A stretch of 6,748 nucleotides of DNA from Noviherbaspirillum sp. GTDB taxonomy: Bacteria > Pseudomonadota > Gammaproteobacteria > Burkholderiales > Burkholderiaceae. A model generated the notes under the pieces. The model was not told the DNA's origin, did no database searches, and saw only the letters and a program-made list of their open reading frames with translations. The stretch spans positions 1-6,748 of the forward strand of contig JAQGLQ010000439.1 of the NCBI GenBank assembly GCA_028292785.1. The letters run 5' to 3'. Shown here in pieces: positions 1-4,855 of this stretch (positions within the stretch are counted from its first letter, which is position 1; each line of letters starts with the position of its first letter). The translations under genes were made by a program, and so were the position numbers.

Positions 1-119
1 TGTACCAACAAATCGATCTGGCCTAGATCCACCGGCCCCAGATTGATGGTGATTTTTTCGGTTTCGCCGGCCTTGATGCGATTTTCCAGAACGACCAGTT
101 TCTGTTTCTCTTCTGCCAT
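1..119 (-). CDS. CopG-like ribbon-helix-helix regulator, N-terminal part (partial at left edge)
   Basis: The first 39 codons of a minus-strand gene are present; the rest lies beyond the left edge. The visible protein starts MAEEKQKLVVLENRIKAGET and continues with EKITINLGPVDLGQIDLLV. The segment KITINLGPVDLGQIDLLV looks like the beta-strand plus first helix of a ribbon-helix-helix DNA-binding domain, as in CopG-like regulators of Burkholderiales; the second helix is not in view. Such proteins bind DNA as dimers through the antiparallel strand, usually at short repeated sites. The ATG at 117-119 is chosen because a GGGAG Shine-Dalgarno (CTCCC on the plus strand, 126-130) sits 6 nt upstream. 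A strong promoter and a repeat array lie directly upstream, which fits autoregulation. The family call comes from recall of similar proteins, and the target genes are unknown. Confidence 0.72.
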   Translation of the reverse strand, partial: MAEEKQKLVVLENRIKAGETEKITINLGPVDLGQIDLLV

Positions 120-132
120 TTCCTTCTCCCTG

Positions 133-170
133 CCATCCAATAACCATCCAATAACCATCCATCTGGATGG
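133..170. promoter_or_regulatory. Candidate RHH operator: tandem CCATCC repeats and a palindrome
   Basis: CCATCCAATAA occurs twice back to back (133-143 and 144-154) and is followed by CCATCCATCTGGATGG (155-170). The last unit is a perfect inverted repeat with 7-bp arms and a 2-nt centre. The 11-bp spacing puts the three CCATCC elements on about the same face of the helix. The array covers the predicted transcription start and leader of the RHH gene, the usual position for a repressor site. That the RHH protein binds here is an inference. Confidence 0.55.
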
Positions 171-171
171 T

Positions 172-199
172 AGTATAGGTGCGACTTCTCTTAAGTCAA
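172..199 (-). promoter_or_regulatory. sigma70 promoter of the RHH regulator gene
   Basis: Read on the minus strand, TTGACT (plus 194-199, 5 of 6 matches to TTGACA) and TATACT (plus 172-177, 5 of 6 to TATAAT) are separated by 16 nt. This is the best promoter match in the window. It would start transcription around plus position 165, giving a leader of about 45 nt before the ATG at 119. The -10 box directly abuts the CCATCC repeat array. Confidence 0.7.
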
Positions 200-310
200 G
201 GACCGGCGGCGAAATAAAAATCCTTCGCGCATGGCCGGACCACGCCGAGATGACGCTATAAATTCAGGGGTATGGGACGATATGCCGCTTGCTGCTTCCG
301 CGCGGCCGGT
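200..310. other. Intergenic stretch without a supported gene
   Basis: Between the RHH promoter and the terminator of the Crp/Fnr-type gene I find no ORF with a credible ribosome binding site. A 37-codon plus-strand ORF starts at ATG 231 but has no Shine-Dalgarno and no recognisable sequence. TATAAA at 257-262 looks like a -10 box but has no -35 partner. The region probably only separates two minus-strand transcription units. Confidence 0.4.
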
Positions 311-383
311 GAAAGAAAGAATGCAAAACGCACCGGCATGTTAGCCGGTGCGGGCAAGTCGCAGTGCGCGAGCGCGCACTGCG
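311..383 (-). terminator. Tandem hairpin terminator of the Crp/Fnr-type gene
   Basis: On the minus strand, transcription leaving the regulator gene first meets a 10-bp perfect hairpin (arms 360-369 and 374-383, loop GAGC). It then meets a 9-bp perfect hairpin (arms 329-337 and 344-352, loop ATGTTA on the plus strand). The second is followed on the minus strand by TTTTGCATTCTTTCTTTC, a T-rich run expected of a rho-independent terminator. The first hairpin has no T-tract of its own and may back up termination or protect the mRNA 3' end. Confidence 0.72.
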
Positions 384-409
384 TACATCATTAGATCAGT
401 TGATACGGA

Positions 410-1276
410 TCAGGCGGCTTCGAGCTGCTCAGTGACGCCCGCGCTGCCAACCGACACGAGGGCGGGTTTCGCCGATTTTTCGGATTCGCGCTTCATGCGC
501 GGCGGCAAGCGGCGCAGCGTCTTCAACGCATTGATATCGTTGATCACGACCGCGCGCTGCGAAATGGAGATCAGTCCGATCGCATTGAACGCGGACAGCG
601 TACGGCTCACCGTTTCGATCGTCAGGCCAAGATAGTTGCCGATTTCCTGACGCGTCATGCGCAGATTGAATTCCTTGCCCGAATAGCCGATTTCCGTGAA
701 GCGCCCCGCCAGGAATACGAGGAAGCGCGCAACCCGGGCCTCGGCGCTCAGCGAGCCCAGCGAGCTGACCATGCCCTGCTCGCGCACCAGTTCGCCGCTC
801 ATGACACCGTACAGCGCATGCTCCAGTTCCGAGTGCGTCCGTCCGAGAGTCAGCAAGGTCTTGAATGGCAGCAGCACCACTTCGCAGGTGGAAAGCGCGA
901 CCGCTTCCGAGGTGTACTGCTTGCTATGGATGCCGTCGATGCCGAACAGGTCGCCCTTCATCGGGAAGCCGAGAACCTGTTCATTGCCCGATTCGTCGAT
1001 CATCACGGTTTTCAGAAAACCGGAATAGACGATATAGAGCATGTCAAAAGTTTGCCCGATCGTATGGATGCGCTGGCCAGCCTTGAACTGGATGTGCTGG
1101 AACTGTACGTCGTTGTCATTCATCGAGGACGAGGATGGAATACGCAGCAGATCGCACACCTCTTTCAGGCTTGACCAGAGCTTCGCCTGGCGCGGCCACG
1201 CTGCGGACGAAGAAGTGCGCGCTACCGCGCTGCCAGAGCTCGTGGGACGAAGTTCGGTGATTTGCGTATTCAGCAT
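410..1276 (-). CDS. Crp/Fnr-family transcriptional regulator (FNR-type helix, no complete Fe-S cysteine set)
   Basis: A 288-residue regulator with an N-terminal cyclic-nucleotide-like beta-barrel (about residues 58-145), a long dimer helix (about 146-190) and a C-terminal winged helix. The core SGFLKTVMIDESGNEQVLGF and GDLFGIDGI closely match E. coli FNR as remembered. The recognition helix region MTRQEIGNYLGLTIETVSR carries E221, S224 and R225, the triad that reads TTGAT half-sites in FNR, so an FNR-like box is the expected target. Only two cysteines exist, C41 and C131. C131 aligns with the single internal FNR cluster ligand, but the CX2C-type N-terminal ligands are missing, so a standard oxygen-sensing [4Fe-4S] cluster is unlikely. 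The N-terminal 50 residues are Ser/Ala-rich and differ from FNR, and a 30-residue tail follows the DNA-binding domain. The start ATG at 1276 has an AAAGGA Shine-Dalgarno 7 nt upstream. It is probably monocistronic, with hairpins downstream. Confidence 0.88.
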   Translation of the reverse strand: MLNTQITELRPTSSGSAVARTSSSAAWPRQAKLWSSLKEVCDLLRIPSSSSMNDNDVQFQHIQFKAGQRIHTIGQTFDMLYIVYSGFLKTVMIDESGNEQVLGFPMKGDLFGIDGIHSKQYTSEAVALSTCEVVLLPFKTLLTLGRTHSELEHALYGVMSGELVREQGMVSSLGSLSAEARVARFLVFLAGRFTEIGYSGKEFNLRMTRQEIGNYLGLTIETVSRTLSAFNAIGLISISQRAVVINDINALKTLRRLPPRMKRESEKSAKPALVSVGSAGVTEQLEAA

Positions 1277-1290
1277 GGTTATTCCTTTTT

Positions 1291-1314
1291 CTGGTGAACC
1301 AGCCCGGTGGCTGG
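1291..1314. repeat. Overlapping inverted repeats in the leader of the Crp/Fnr-type gene
   Basis: CTGGTgaACCAG (1291-1302) and CCAGCCcggtGGCTGG (1299-1314) are perfect inverted repeats that share four bases, so only one can form at a time. They lie 15-38 nt upstream of the regulator start codon, just beyond its ribosome binding site. They could be mRNA structures affecting translation or a protein site. No function can be assigned from sequence. Confidence 0.4.
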
Positions 1315-1421
1315 CGATGTCCGATTTTTAATATTGCGATCAATGCCACGAAGTATGTCGAATTACCGACGCGAAAGAAATCGGACGACGCTGAATCACA
1401 GTGTGGGAAACGCGAACTCCT

Positions 1422-1439
1422 TGTAAGCAAATCCTTACA
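1422..1439. promoter_or_regulatory. Palindrome TGTAAG-N6-CTTACA, candidate regulator site
   Basis: A perfect inverted repeat with 6-bp arms and a 6-nt AT-rich centre (CAAATC) stands in the gap between the divergent regulator gene (start 1276) and the tRNA (1538). Its 18-bp dyad geometry is typical of a dimeric HTH regulator. It does not match the FNR consensus TTGAT-N4-ATCAA, so the binding protein would be another regulator. Confidence 0.35.
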
Positions 1440-1462
1440 CGGACAGACAACGACACAGAATG

Positions 1463-1497
1463 AAGATTGCCGACGAGCATCCTTTCATCGCAATCTT
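1463..1497. repeat. 8-bp inverted repeat AAGATTGC / GCAATCTT with 19-nt spacer
   Basis: The arms at 1463-1470 and 1490-1497 are exact reverse complements. The repeat lies about 40-75 nt upstream of the tRNA 5' end, around the expected -35 zone of the tRNA promoter. It could be two half-sites of an activator or a chance repeat. Confidence 0.3.
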
Positions 1498-1518
1498 TCA
1501 GATCCACGACATGTGTGT

Positions 1519-1524
1519 TACAGT
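1519..1524 (+). promoter_or_regulatory. Tentative -10 box of the tRNA gene
   Basis: TACAGT (4 of 6 matches to TATAAT) lies 13 nt before the mature tRNA 5' end, a suitable position for a short tRNA leader. The -35 zone reads CTTTCA or TTTCAG (1495-1501) and is a poor match. A GC-rich stretch follows the -10, similar to a stringent discriminator. The assignment is weak. Confidence 0.3.
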
Positions 1525-1537
1525 GCACCCCCTCAGA

Positions 1538-1614
1538 CGCGGGGTGGAGCAGTCTGGCAGCTCGTCGGGCTCATAACCCGAAGGTCACAGGTTCAAATCC
1601 TGTCCCCGCAACCA
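1538..1614 (+). tRNA. Initiator tRNA-fMet (CAT)
   Basis: A complete 77-nt tRNA with encoded CCA (1612-1614). The acceptor arm CGCGGGG pairs with CCCCGCA except for the C1:A72 mismatch, the hallmark that lets initiator tRNA be formylated and kept away from elongation. The anticodon stem carries the three consecutive G:C pairs (GGG/CCC) needed for P-site binding, and the loop CTCATAA holds anticodon CAT at 1572-1574. The T arm is ACAGG-TTCAAAT-CCTGT. The sequence differs from the E. coli initiator tRNA as I remember it mainly in the T stem and D loop. It stands alone, without other tRNAs or rRNA in view, between the Crp/Fnr-type gene and the KaiC-like gene. Confidence 0.97.
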
Positions 1615-1621
1615 ATTCCTC

Positions 1622-1645
1622 ATGTATGCAGGCTTTTGCATGCAT
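1622..1645 (+). terminator. Hairpin just downstream of tRNA-fMet, possible weak terminator
   Basis: ATGTATGCA (1622-1630) pairs with TGCATGCAT (1637-1645) in a 9-bp stem with one G:U pair and a GGCTTT loop, 7 nt after the CCA end. The following bases are TTCCG rather than a T-tract. It may mark the tRNA precursor 3' end, but some transcription could read through into the KaiC-like gene. Confidence 0.4.
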
Positions 1646-1706
1646 TCCGACCGCCAAGATGCACGCGCTCTTGCCTTACGGATCCCCTCTTGCCCGGCAC
1701 GCAAGT

Positions 1707-1742
1707 GCGGATTTTCCACAAGAAGTACCGCATCAAATCCGC
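1707..1742 (+). repeat. 8-bp inverted repeat GCGGATTT / AAATCCGC in the kaiC-like leader
   Basis: Perfect arms at 1707-1714 and 1735-1742 flank 20 nt. A competing shorter pairing, TGCGG (1706-1710) with CCGCA (1728-1732), uses the same left arm. A further GCGGC/GCCGC hairpin (1746-1750 with 1759-1763) follows. If transcribed, the 184-nt leader between the tRNA and the ATG at 1799 would be strongly structured. I see no convincing promoter inside this leader. Confidence 0.35.
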
Positions 1743-1798
1743 TTTGCGGCCCGGCGCAGCCGCCCGGTTTCGCCGATCCAACCTGTGGTCAGGATTGC

Positions 1799-3328
1799 AT
1801 GGAAAAGAATACCGATCACCCGGGCATCCCGTCCTTGGCCCCGCGCACCGCGACCGGCGTTCCCGGCCTCGACGACATCCTGAACGGCGGCTTGACCGCC
1901 AACCGGCTTTATCTGGTCGAAGGCTCGCCTGGCACCGGCAAGACGACACTGGCGCTTCAGTTCTTGCTTGAAGGCGCGCGCCAGGGTCAAAAAGGCTTGT
2001 ACATCACGCTTTCCGAAACCGCGGACGAACTGCATGCGGTCGCATCGAGCCACGGCTGGTCGCTCGCTGCGATCTCGGTGCATGAACTGGTGAACGAGAT
2101 GGGTCTCGATCCGGACTCGGAGCAGAGCGTTTTGTACCCGTCCGAACTGGAACTGGGCGAAACGACAAAGGATGTGATGCAGCAGATCGATGCGCAGCTG
2201 CCCGTGCGCATCGTCTTCGACAGCCTCTCCGAGATGCGCCTGCTGGCTCAGAATCCGCTGCGCTACCGTCGCCAGATCCTGGCGCTGAAGCACTTCTTCG
2301 CGGCGCGCCGCTGCACGGTGCTCATGCTCGACGACAAGACCTCGGAGCCCGGCGATCTGCAGTTGCACAGCATCGCACACGGCGTGATCAGCCTTGAACA
2401 GCTCACGCAGGAATTCGGCAGCGAGCGGCGCAGAATGCGGGTCGTCAAGATGCGCGGCATGAAATTTCGCGGCGGCTTCCACGATTTCATTCTTGATACC
2501 GGCGGCCTCCGGATATTCCCGCGGCTCGTGGCCGCCGAACACAAGAGGGAATTTTCGGCGGCCACCGTCTCCAGCGGATCGCCGGGGCTCGACGCGCTGC
2601 TCGGCGGCGGTCTCGTGCCGGGCACCTCGACGCTCATCTGCGGTCCGTCCGGCATCGGAAAATCCACTACCGCGATCCGGTGCGTTCTCGCCGCGCTGGA
2701 ACGCGGCGAACGCGCCGAATACTATCTGTTCGATGAAGGCCTTGGCACATTCATGGCACGCAGCACCGCGCTTGGCATGGATCTGCGCGCCCACATGGCG
2801 AGCGGTCAACTGGTGGTGCACCACATCGATCCGGCCGAACTGGCGCCGGGCGAATTCGCCCAGATGCTGCATACCGCGGTCGATCGGAACAAGGCTTCCT
2901 TCGTGGCGATCGATAGCCTGAACGCCTACCTGCAGGCGATGCCCGGTGAAAAATTCCTGCTGCTCCTCATGCACGAGATGCTGACCTACCTCAGCCAGCA
3001 GGGCGTTACCACGCTGCTGGTGCTGAGCCAGCACGGCGTCATCGGCGACGTGCATGTGGACGTCGACCTCAGCTACCTCAGCGATGCCACCATGTTCCTG
3101 CGGTTTTTCGAGGCGAGCGGACAGATACGCACCGCCATCTTCGTGATCAAGAGCCGCACCAACGCGCATCGGCGGACCATCCATGAATTCCGTCTCGGAT
3201 GCGAATCCGGCATCGAAATCGGCGAGCCGCTCGACAACTTCCACGGAATCCTGACCGGACTCCCGACATATCGCGGGACCACCCGGATGATGGATCAGCG
3301 TCAGGGAGAAAGCGGCGTCGAATTCTGA
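1799..3328 (+). CDS. KaiC-like tandem RecA-fold ATPase
   Basis: A 509-residue cytosolic protein made of two KaiC/RadA-type ATPase domains. In the first (about residues 15-243), GSPGTGKT (42-49) is Walker A, S72-E73 sits at the catalytic Glu pair, and RIVFDSLSE is Walker B with D141. A KMRGMKFRGGFHDF block near 217-230 matches the KaiC CI ending. In the second (about 255-478), GPSGIGKS (282-289) is Walker A, D312-E313 is the Glu pair and FVAIDSLN is Walker B with D372. At the position of the cyanobacterial KaiC phosphosites S431/T432 the protein has S425-Y426 (DVDLSYLSD). It is close to KaiC in length but has no obvious KaiA-binding tail. The ATG at 1799 is preferred: AGGA lies 4 nt upstream, and the KaiC-like fold begins directly after it. 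The open frame reaches back to 1622, but that extension is not protein-like. ATP binding is well supported; a clock role is not, since kaiA and kaiB are absent here. Signal transduction or stress timing is an inference. Confidence 0.9.
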   Translation: MEKNTDHPGIPSLAPRTATGVPGLDDILNGGLTANRLYLVEGSPGTGKTTLALQFLLEGARQGQKGLYITLSETADELHAVASSHGWSLAAISVHELVNEMGLDPDSEQSVLYPSELELGETTKDVMQQIDAQLPVRIVFDSLSEMRLLAQNPLRYRRQILALKHFFAARRCTVLMLDDKTSEPGDLQLHSIAHGVISLEQLTQEFGSERRRMRVVKMRGMKFRGGFHDFILDTGGLRIFPRLVAAEHKREFSAATVSSGSPGLDALLGGGLVPGTSTLICGPSGIGKSTTAIRCVLAALERGERAEYYLFDEGLGTFMARSTALGMDLRAHMASGQLVVHHIDPAELAPGEFAQMLHTAVDRNKASFVAIDSLNAYLQAMPGEKFLLLLMHEMLTYLSQQGVTTLLVLSQHGVIGDVHVDVDLSYLSDATMFLRFFEASGQIRTAIFVIKSRTNAHRRTIHEFRLGCESGIEIGEPLDNFHGILTGLPTYRGTTRMMDQRQGESGVEF

Positions 3329-3344
3329 GAACCTGTTTAGGGTC

Positions 3345-3388
3345 TTTTTAGGCGTCGCCTGAAAAATATTTCGGAAATCCGAAGATAT
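3345..3388. repeat. Two adjacent dyads, each with a single bulged G
   Basis: TTTTTAGGCG (3345-3354) pairs with CGCCTgAAAAA (3356-3366), and directly after it ATATTTCGGA (3366-3375) pairs with TCCGAAgATAT (3378-3388). Each forms a 10-bp stem with one unpaired G in the right arm. They begin 17 nt after the stop codon of the KaiC-like gene. Neither is followed by a T-tract on either strand, so a simple rho-independent terminator is not supported, but they may still define the 3' end of that mRNA. Confidence 0.45.
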
Positions 3389-3414
3389 GTTTAGGCGATC
3401 CGTCCCTTTACCTG

Positions 3415-3571
3415 TATATTGGGTCCCGCACTTGCATCAAGTCGTAGATGTTGCTGGTTTCTTTCCCGTCTTGCTCTCCACGCAGAGCCATTCCTGTTTG
3501 ACTCCCTTCGTTACAAATCTTGGTTAGGTGCGCTTCGGACGCAGTCCCTAATATTTTTACAAGGAATTAAC
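3415..3571 (+). promoter_or_regulatory. cspA promoter -10 and long cold-shock-type leader
   Basis: TATATT at 3415-3420 (5 of 6 to TATAAT) would place the start near 3427, giving a leader of about 145 nt before the ATG at 3572. Cold-shock genes of the CspA type typically have leaders near this length that fold differently with temperature. The -35 zone (TTAGGC, 3391-3396) is poor. The leader opens with a small hairpin, ACTTGcatCAAGT (3430-3442), contains a pyrimidine-rich stretch (3453-3480), and ends with an exposed AAGGA ribosome binding site in an AT-rich stretch. I did not find a recognisable cold box. Confidence 0.45.
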
Positions 3572-3784
3572 ATGAGCGATGTTCAAACAGGCACAGTGAA
3601 ATGGTTTAACGACTCCAAGGGCTTCGGCTTCATCACTCCTGACAATGGCGGCGCGGATCTGTTCGCGCACTTTCAGGACATTCAGGCCAGCGGCTTCAAG
3701 AGCCTTTCCGAAAACCAGCGCGTATCGTTCGAACGCGGCACCGGCCCCAAGGGCGAGAAGGCAAGCAATATTCGCCCGATCTAA
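3572..3784 (+). CDS. cspA: CspA-family cold-shock protein
   Basis: A 70-residue single cold-shock domain, the normal family length, predicted to be a five-stranded beta-barrel that binds single-stranded nucleic acid and acts as an RNA chaperone. [16 protein letters not shown] at residues 6-21 includes RNP1 (KGFGFI, 16-21), and DLFAHF (29-34) is RNP2 with Ala in place of the usual central Val. W11, F12, F18, F20, F31, H33 and F34 supply the aromatic binding face. The open frame extends upstream to 3419, but the ATG at 3572 has a strong AAGGA at 3561-3565 and starts exactly at the family N-terminus. It sits 243 nt after the KaiC-like gene, with its own long leader, and ends in a terminator at 3956-3985. 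Several csp paralogs usually coexist, so the letter A is nominal. Cold induction is likely from the leader but not shown. Confidence 0.95.
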   Translation: MSDVQTGTVKWFNDSKGFGFITPDNGGADLFAHFQDIQASGFKSLSENQRVSFERGTGPKGEKASNIRPI

Positions 3785-3862
3785 CTGAATTCCTCCGTCG
3801 GCCGACAAGTCGTAAAGACTCCGCCGATGCGCAATGCGATCCATGCGAATCACGAGGACACC

Positions 3863-3916
3863 ATGCAGATAGCATGGGTTTTCGTGGAGTTCGGGTTCAG
3901 GCCACCTCGCAGATAG
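3863..3916 (+). CDS. Possible 17-residue small ORF downstream of cspA
   Basis: ATG 3863 opens a 17-codon ORF (MQIAWVFVEFGFRPPRR) ending in TAG at 3914-3916. A GAGGA-like Shine-Dalgarno (3854-3858) lies 4 nt upstream, better than chance ORFs here show. The first half is hydrophobic and the end is Arg-rich, like some leader or small membrane peptides. An in-frame ATG at 3827 would make it 29 residues but has no ribosome binding site. I recognise no family. Its start and stop both fall inside copies of a direct repeat, which may mean the ORF is accidental. Confidence 0.22.
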   Translation: MQIAWVFVEFGFRPPRR

Positions 3917-3928
3917 CAAGGGTTCAGG
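3865..3928 (+). repeat. Direct repeats in the cspA 3' region
   Basis: GCAGATAGCAtGGGTT (3865-3880) recurs as GCAGATAGCAaGGGTT (3909-3924), 15 of 16 identical. GGGTTCAGG occurs at 3893-3901 and again at 3920-3928, overlapping the second copy. The 44-nt period suggests a small tandem duplication or repeated RNA motifs in the cspA 3' untranslated region. Confidence 0.6.
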
Positions 3929-3955
3929 ACAGGTCGCAACGCGAGCAGTGAATGT

Positions 3956-3985
3956 AAGCCCGTCTGTTTTCAGGCGGGCTTTTCC
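3956..3985 (+). terminator. Rho-independent terminator downstream of cspA
   Basis: AAGCCCGTCTG (3956-3966) pairs with CAGGCGGGCTT (3971-3981) in an 11-bp stem with one G:U pair and a TTTT loop. The stem is followed by TTCC, so the T run is TTTT when the last stem bases are counted. It ends the cspA transcription unit after a 170-nt 3' region. On the minus strand the tract after the stem is much weaker, so it may only partly serve the convergent methyltransferase gene ending at 4001. Confidence 0.85.
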
Positions 3986-4000
3986 GTTTACGGATTCAAA

Positions 4001-4855
4001 TCAGGAATGCATGTTCGGCGACGACCGCTGCGGCGCGAAGAACCGCTGCTCCATTTCTTCCAGCCCCAGCGTTTGCAGCACTTCGTGCAGGCGTTCGCCC
4101 GGCCGGTGGCGCGGCAGGTTCTTGTAGGTGGCGATGATCAGCTCGTTCTTCATCGAATGTTCCCATCCGACGAGCTCGGTCACGTTGACCTGATAGCCGT
4201 GCGCTTCAAGCTGCAGGCAACGCAGCACGTTGGTCACCTGGCTGCCGAATTCGCGGGTATGCAGCGGATGGCGCCAGATCTCGGTCAGCGCATTTTTCGC
4301 GATGGCCTTGCCCTTGTACTTGCGCAGCACGGAGGCGACTTCAGCCTGGCAGCAAGGCACGAGCACGATGAATTTGGCCTGCTTTTCGAGCGCGAAGCGG
4401 ATCGCATCGTCGGTCGCGGTATTGCAGGCATGCAGGGCGGTGACGATATCGACCTTCGGCGGCAGCATGTCCGATCCGATCGACTCCGCGACCGAGAGAT
4501 TCAGGAAGGACATGCCGGGGAAACCGAGCTTCTTCGCCAGCTCTTCCGATTTTTTCACGAGCTCGTCGCGTGTCTCGATGCCGTAGATGCGCGGCCCGTC
4601 GCCGAGGTTCTTGAAGAACAGATCATAGAGAATGAAGCCGAGGTAAGACTTCCCCGCGCCATGGTCGACCAGCGTGGCGTCCGGATGATCCTGGAGCGCT
4701 TCCTTCAGCAGCGGCTCGATGAATTGATAAAGGTGATAGACCTGCTTCAGCTTGCGCCTGCTGTCCTGGTTCAGCTTGCCTTCGCGCGTGAGGATATGCA
4801 GCTCCTTCAACAGCTCGATCGACTGGCCTGGCCTGATTTCGGGGGGATGATTCAT
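4001..4855 (-). CDS. SAM-dependent methyltransferase, Methyltransf_32-like
   Basis: A 284-residue soluble protein with a class I methyltransferase core. After an N-terminal helical part (KLNQDSRRKLKQVYHLYQFI, 27-46) comes motif I, LVDHGAGKSYLG (62-73), the SAM-binding glycine loop in the GAGKSYLG form seen in the PF13679 group (GSTCD/METTL25-like proteins). IYGIETRDEL (90-99) ends strand 2, where an acidic residue would bind the ribose. HACN (142-145) and VPCCQ (166-170) are further marks of that group. WEHSMKNELIIATY (231-244) closes the sheet. The substrate is unknown; RNA is often supposed for relatives. Start: ATG 4855 is preferred because the protein becomes family-like directly after it. 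ATG 4888 would add an unusual basic MQRRNTRRNNV but has a GGA upstream, so it remains possible. The gene faces away from the next methyltransferase across a short gap. Confidence 0.85.
   Translation of the reverse strand: MNHPPEIRPGQSIELLKELHILTREGKLNQDSRRKLKQVYHLYQFIEPLLKEALQDHPDATLVDHGAGKSYLGFILYDLFFKNLGDGPRIYGIETRDELVKKSEELAKKLGFPGMSFLNLSVAESIGSDMLPPKVDIVTALHACNTATDDAIRFALEKQAKFIVLVPCCQAEVASVLRKYKGKAIAKNALTEIWRHPLHTREFGSQVTNVLRCLQLEAHGYQVNVTELVGWEHSMKNELIIATYKNLPRHRPGERLHEVLQTLGLEEMEQRFFAPQRSSPNMHS

Noticed and set aside
531..545. TTGAT repeats near the 3' end of the Crp/Fnr-type gene
   Set aside because: The half-sites are in the wrong relative orientation for an FNR box and are explained by the codons for VINDIN.
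1331..1344. Weak FNR-like site in the leader/promoter zone of the Crp/Fnr-type gene
   Set aside because: On the minus strand TTGATCGCAATATT keeps one perfect half-site but only 2 of 5 positions in the other, too weak to claim autoregulation.
1622..1798. N-terminal extension of the kaiC-like ORF
   Set aside because: The 59 extra residues begin in the post-tRNA hairpin, are Cys/Arg/Pro-rich without family resemblance, and lack a ribosome binding site, whereas ATG 1799 has AGGA upstream.
1733..3244. 503-codon open frame on the minus strand opposite the kaiC-like gene
   Set aside because: It mirrors a gene with clear Walker motifs. Its protein has no recognisable domain and no ribosome binding site; long antisense frames are common in high-GC genes.
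3419..3571. N-terminal extension of the cspA ORF
   Set aside because: It would start inside the predicted -10 box. The cold-shock domain begins exactly at ATG 3572, behind a strong AAGGA.
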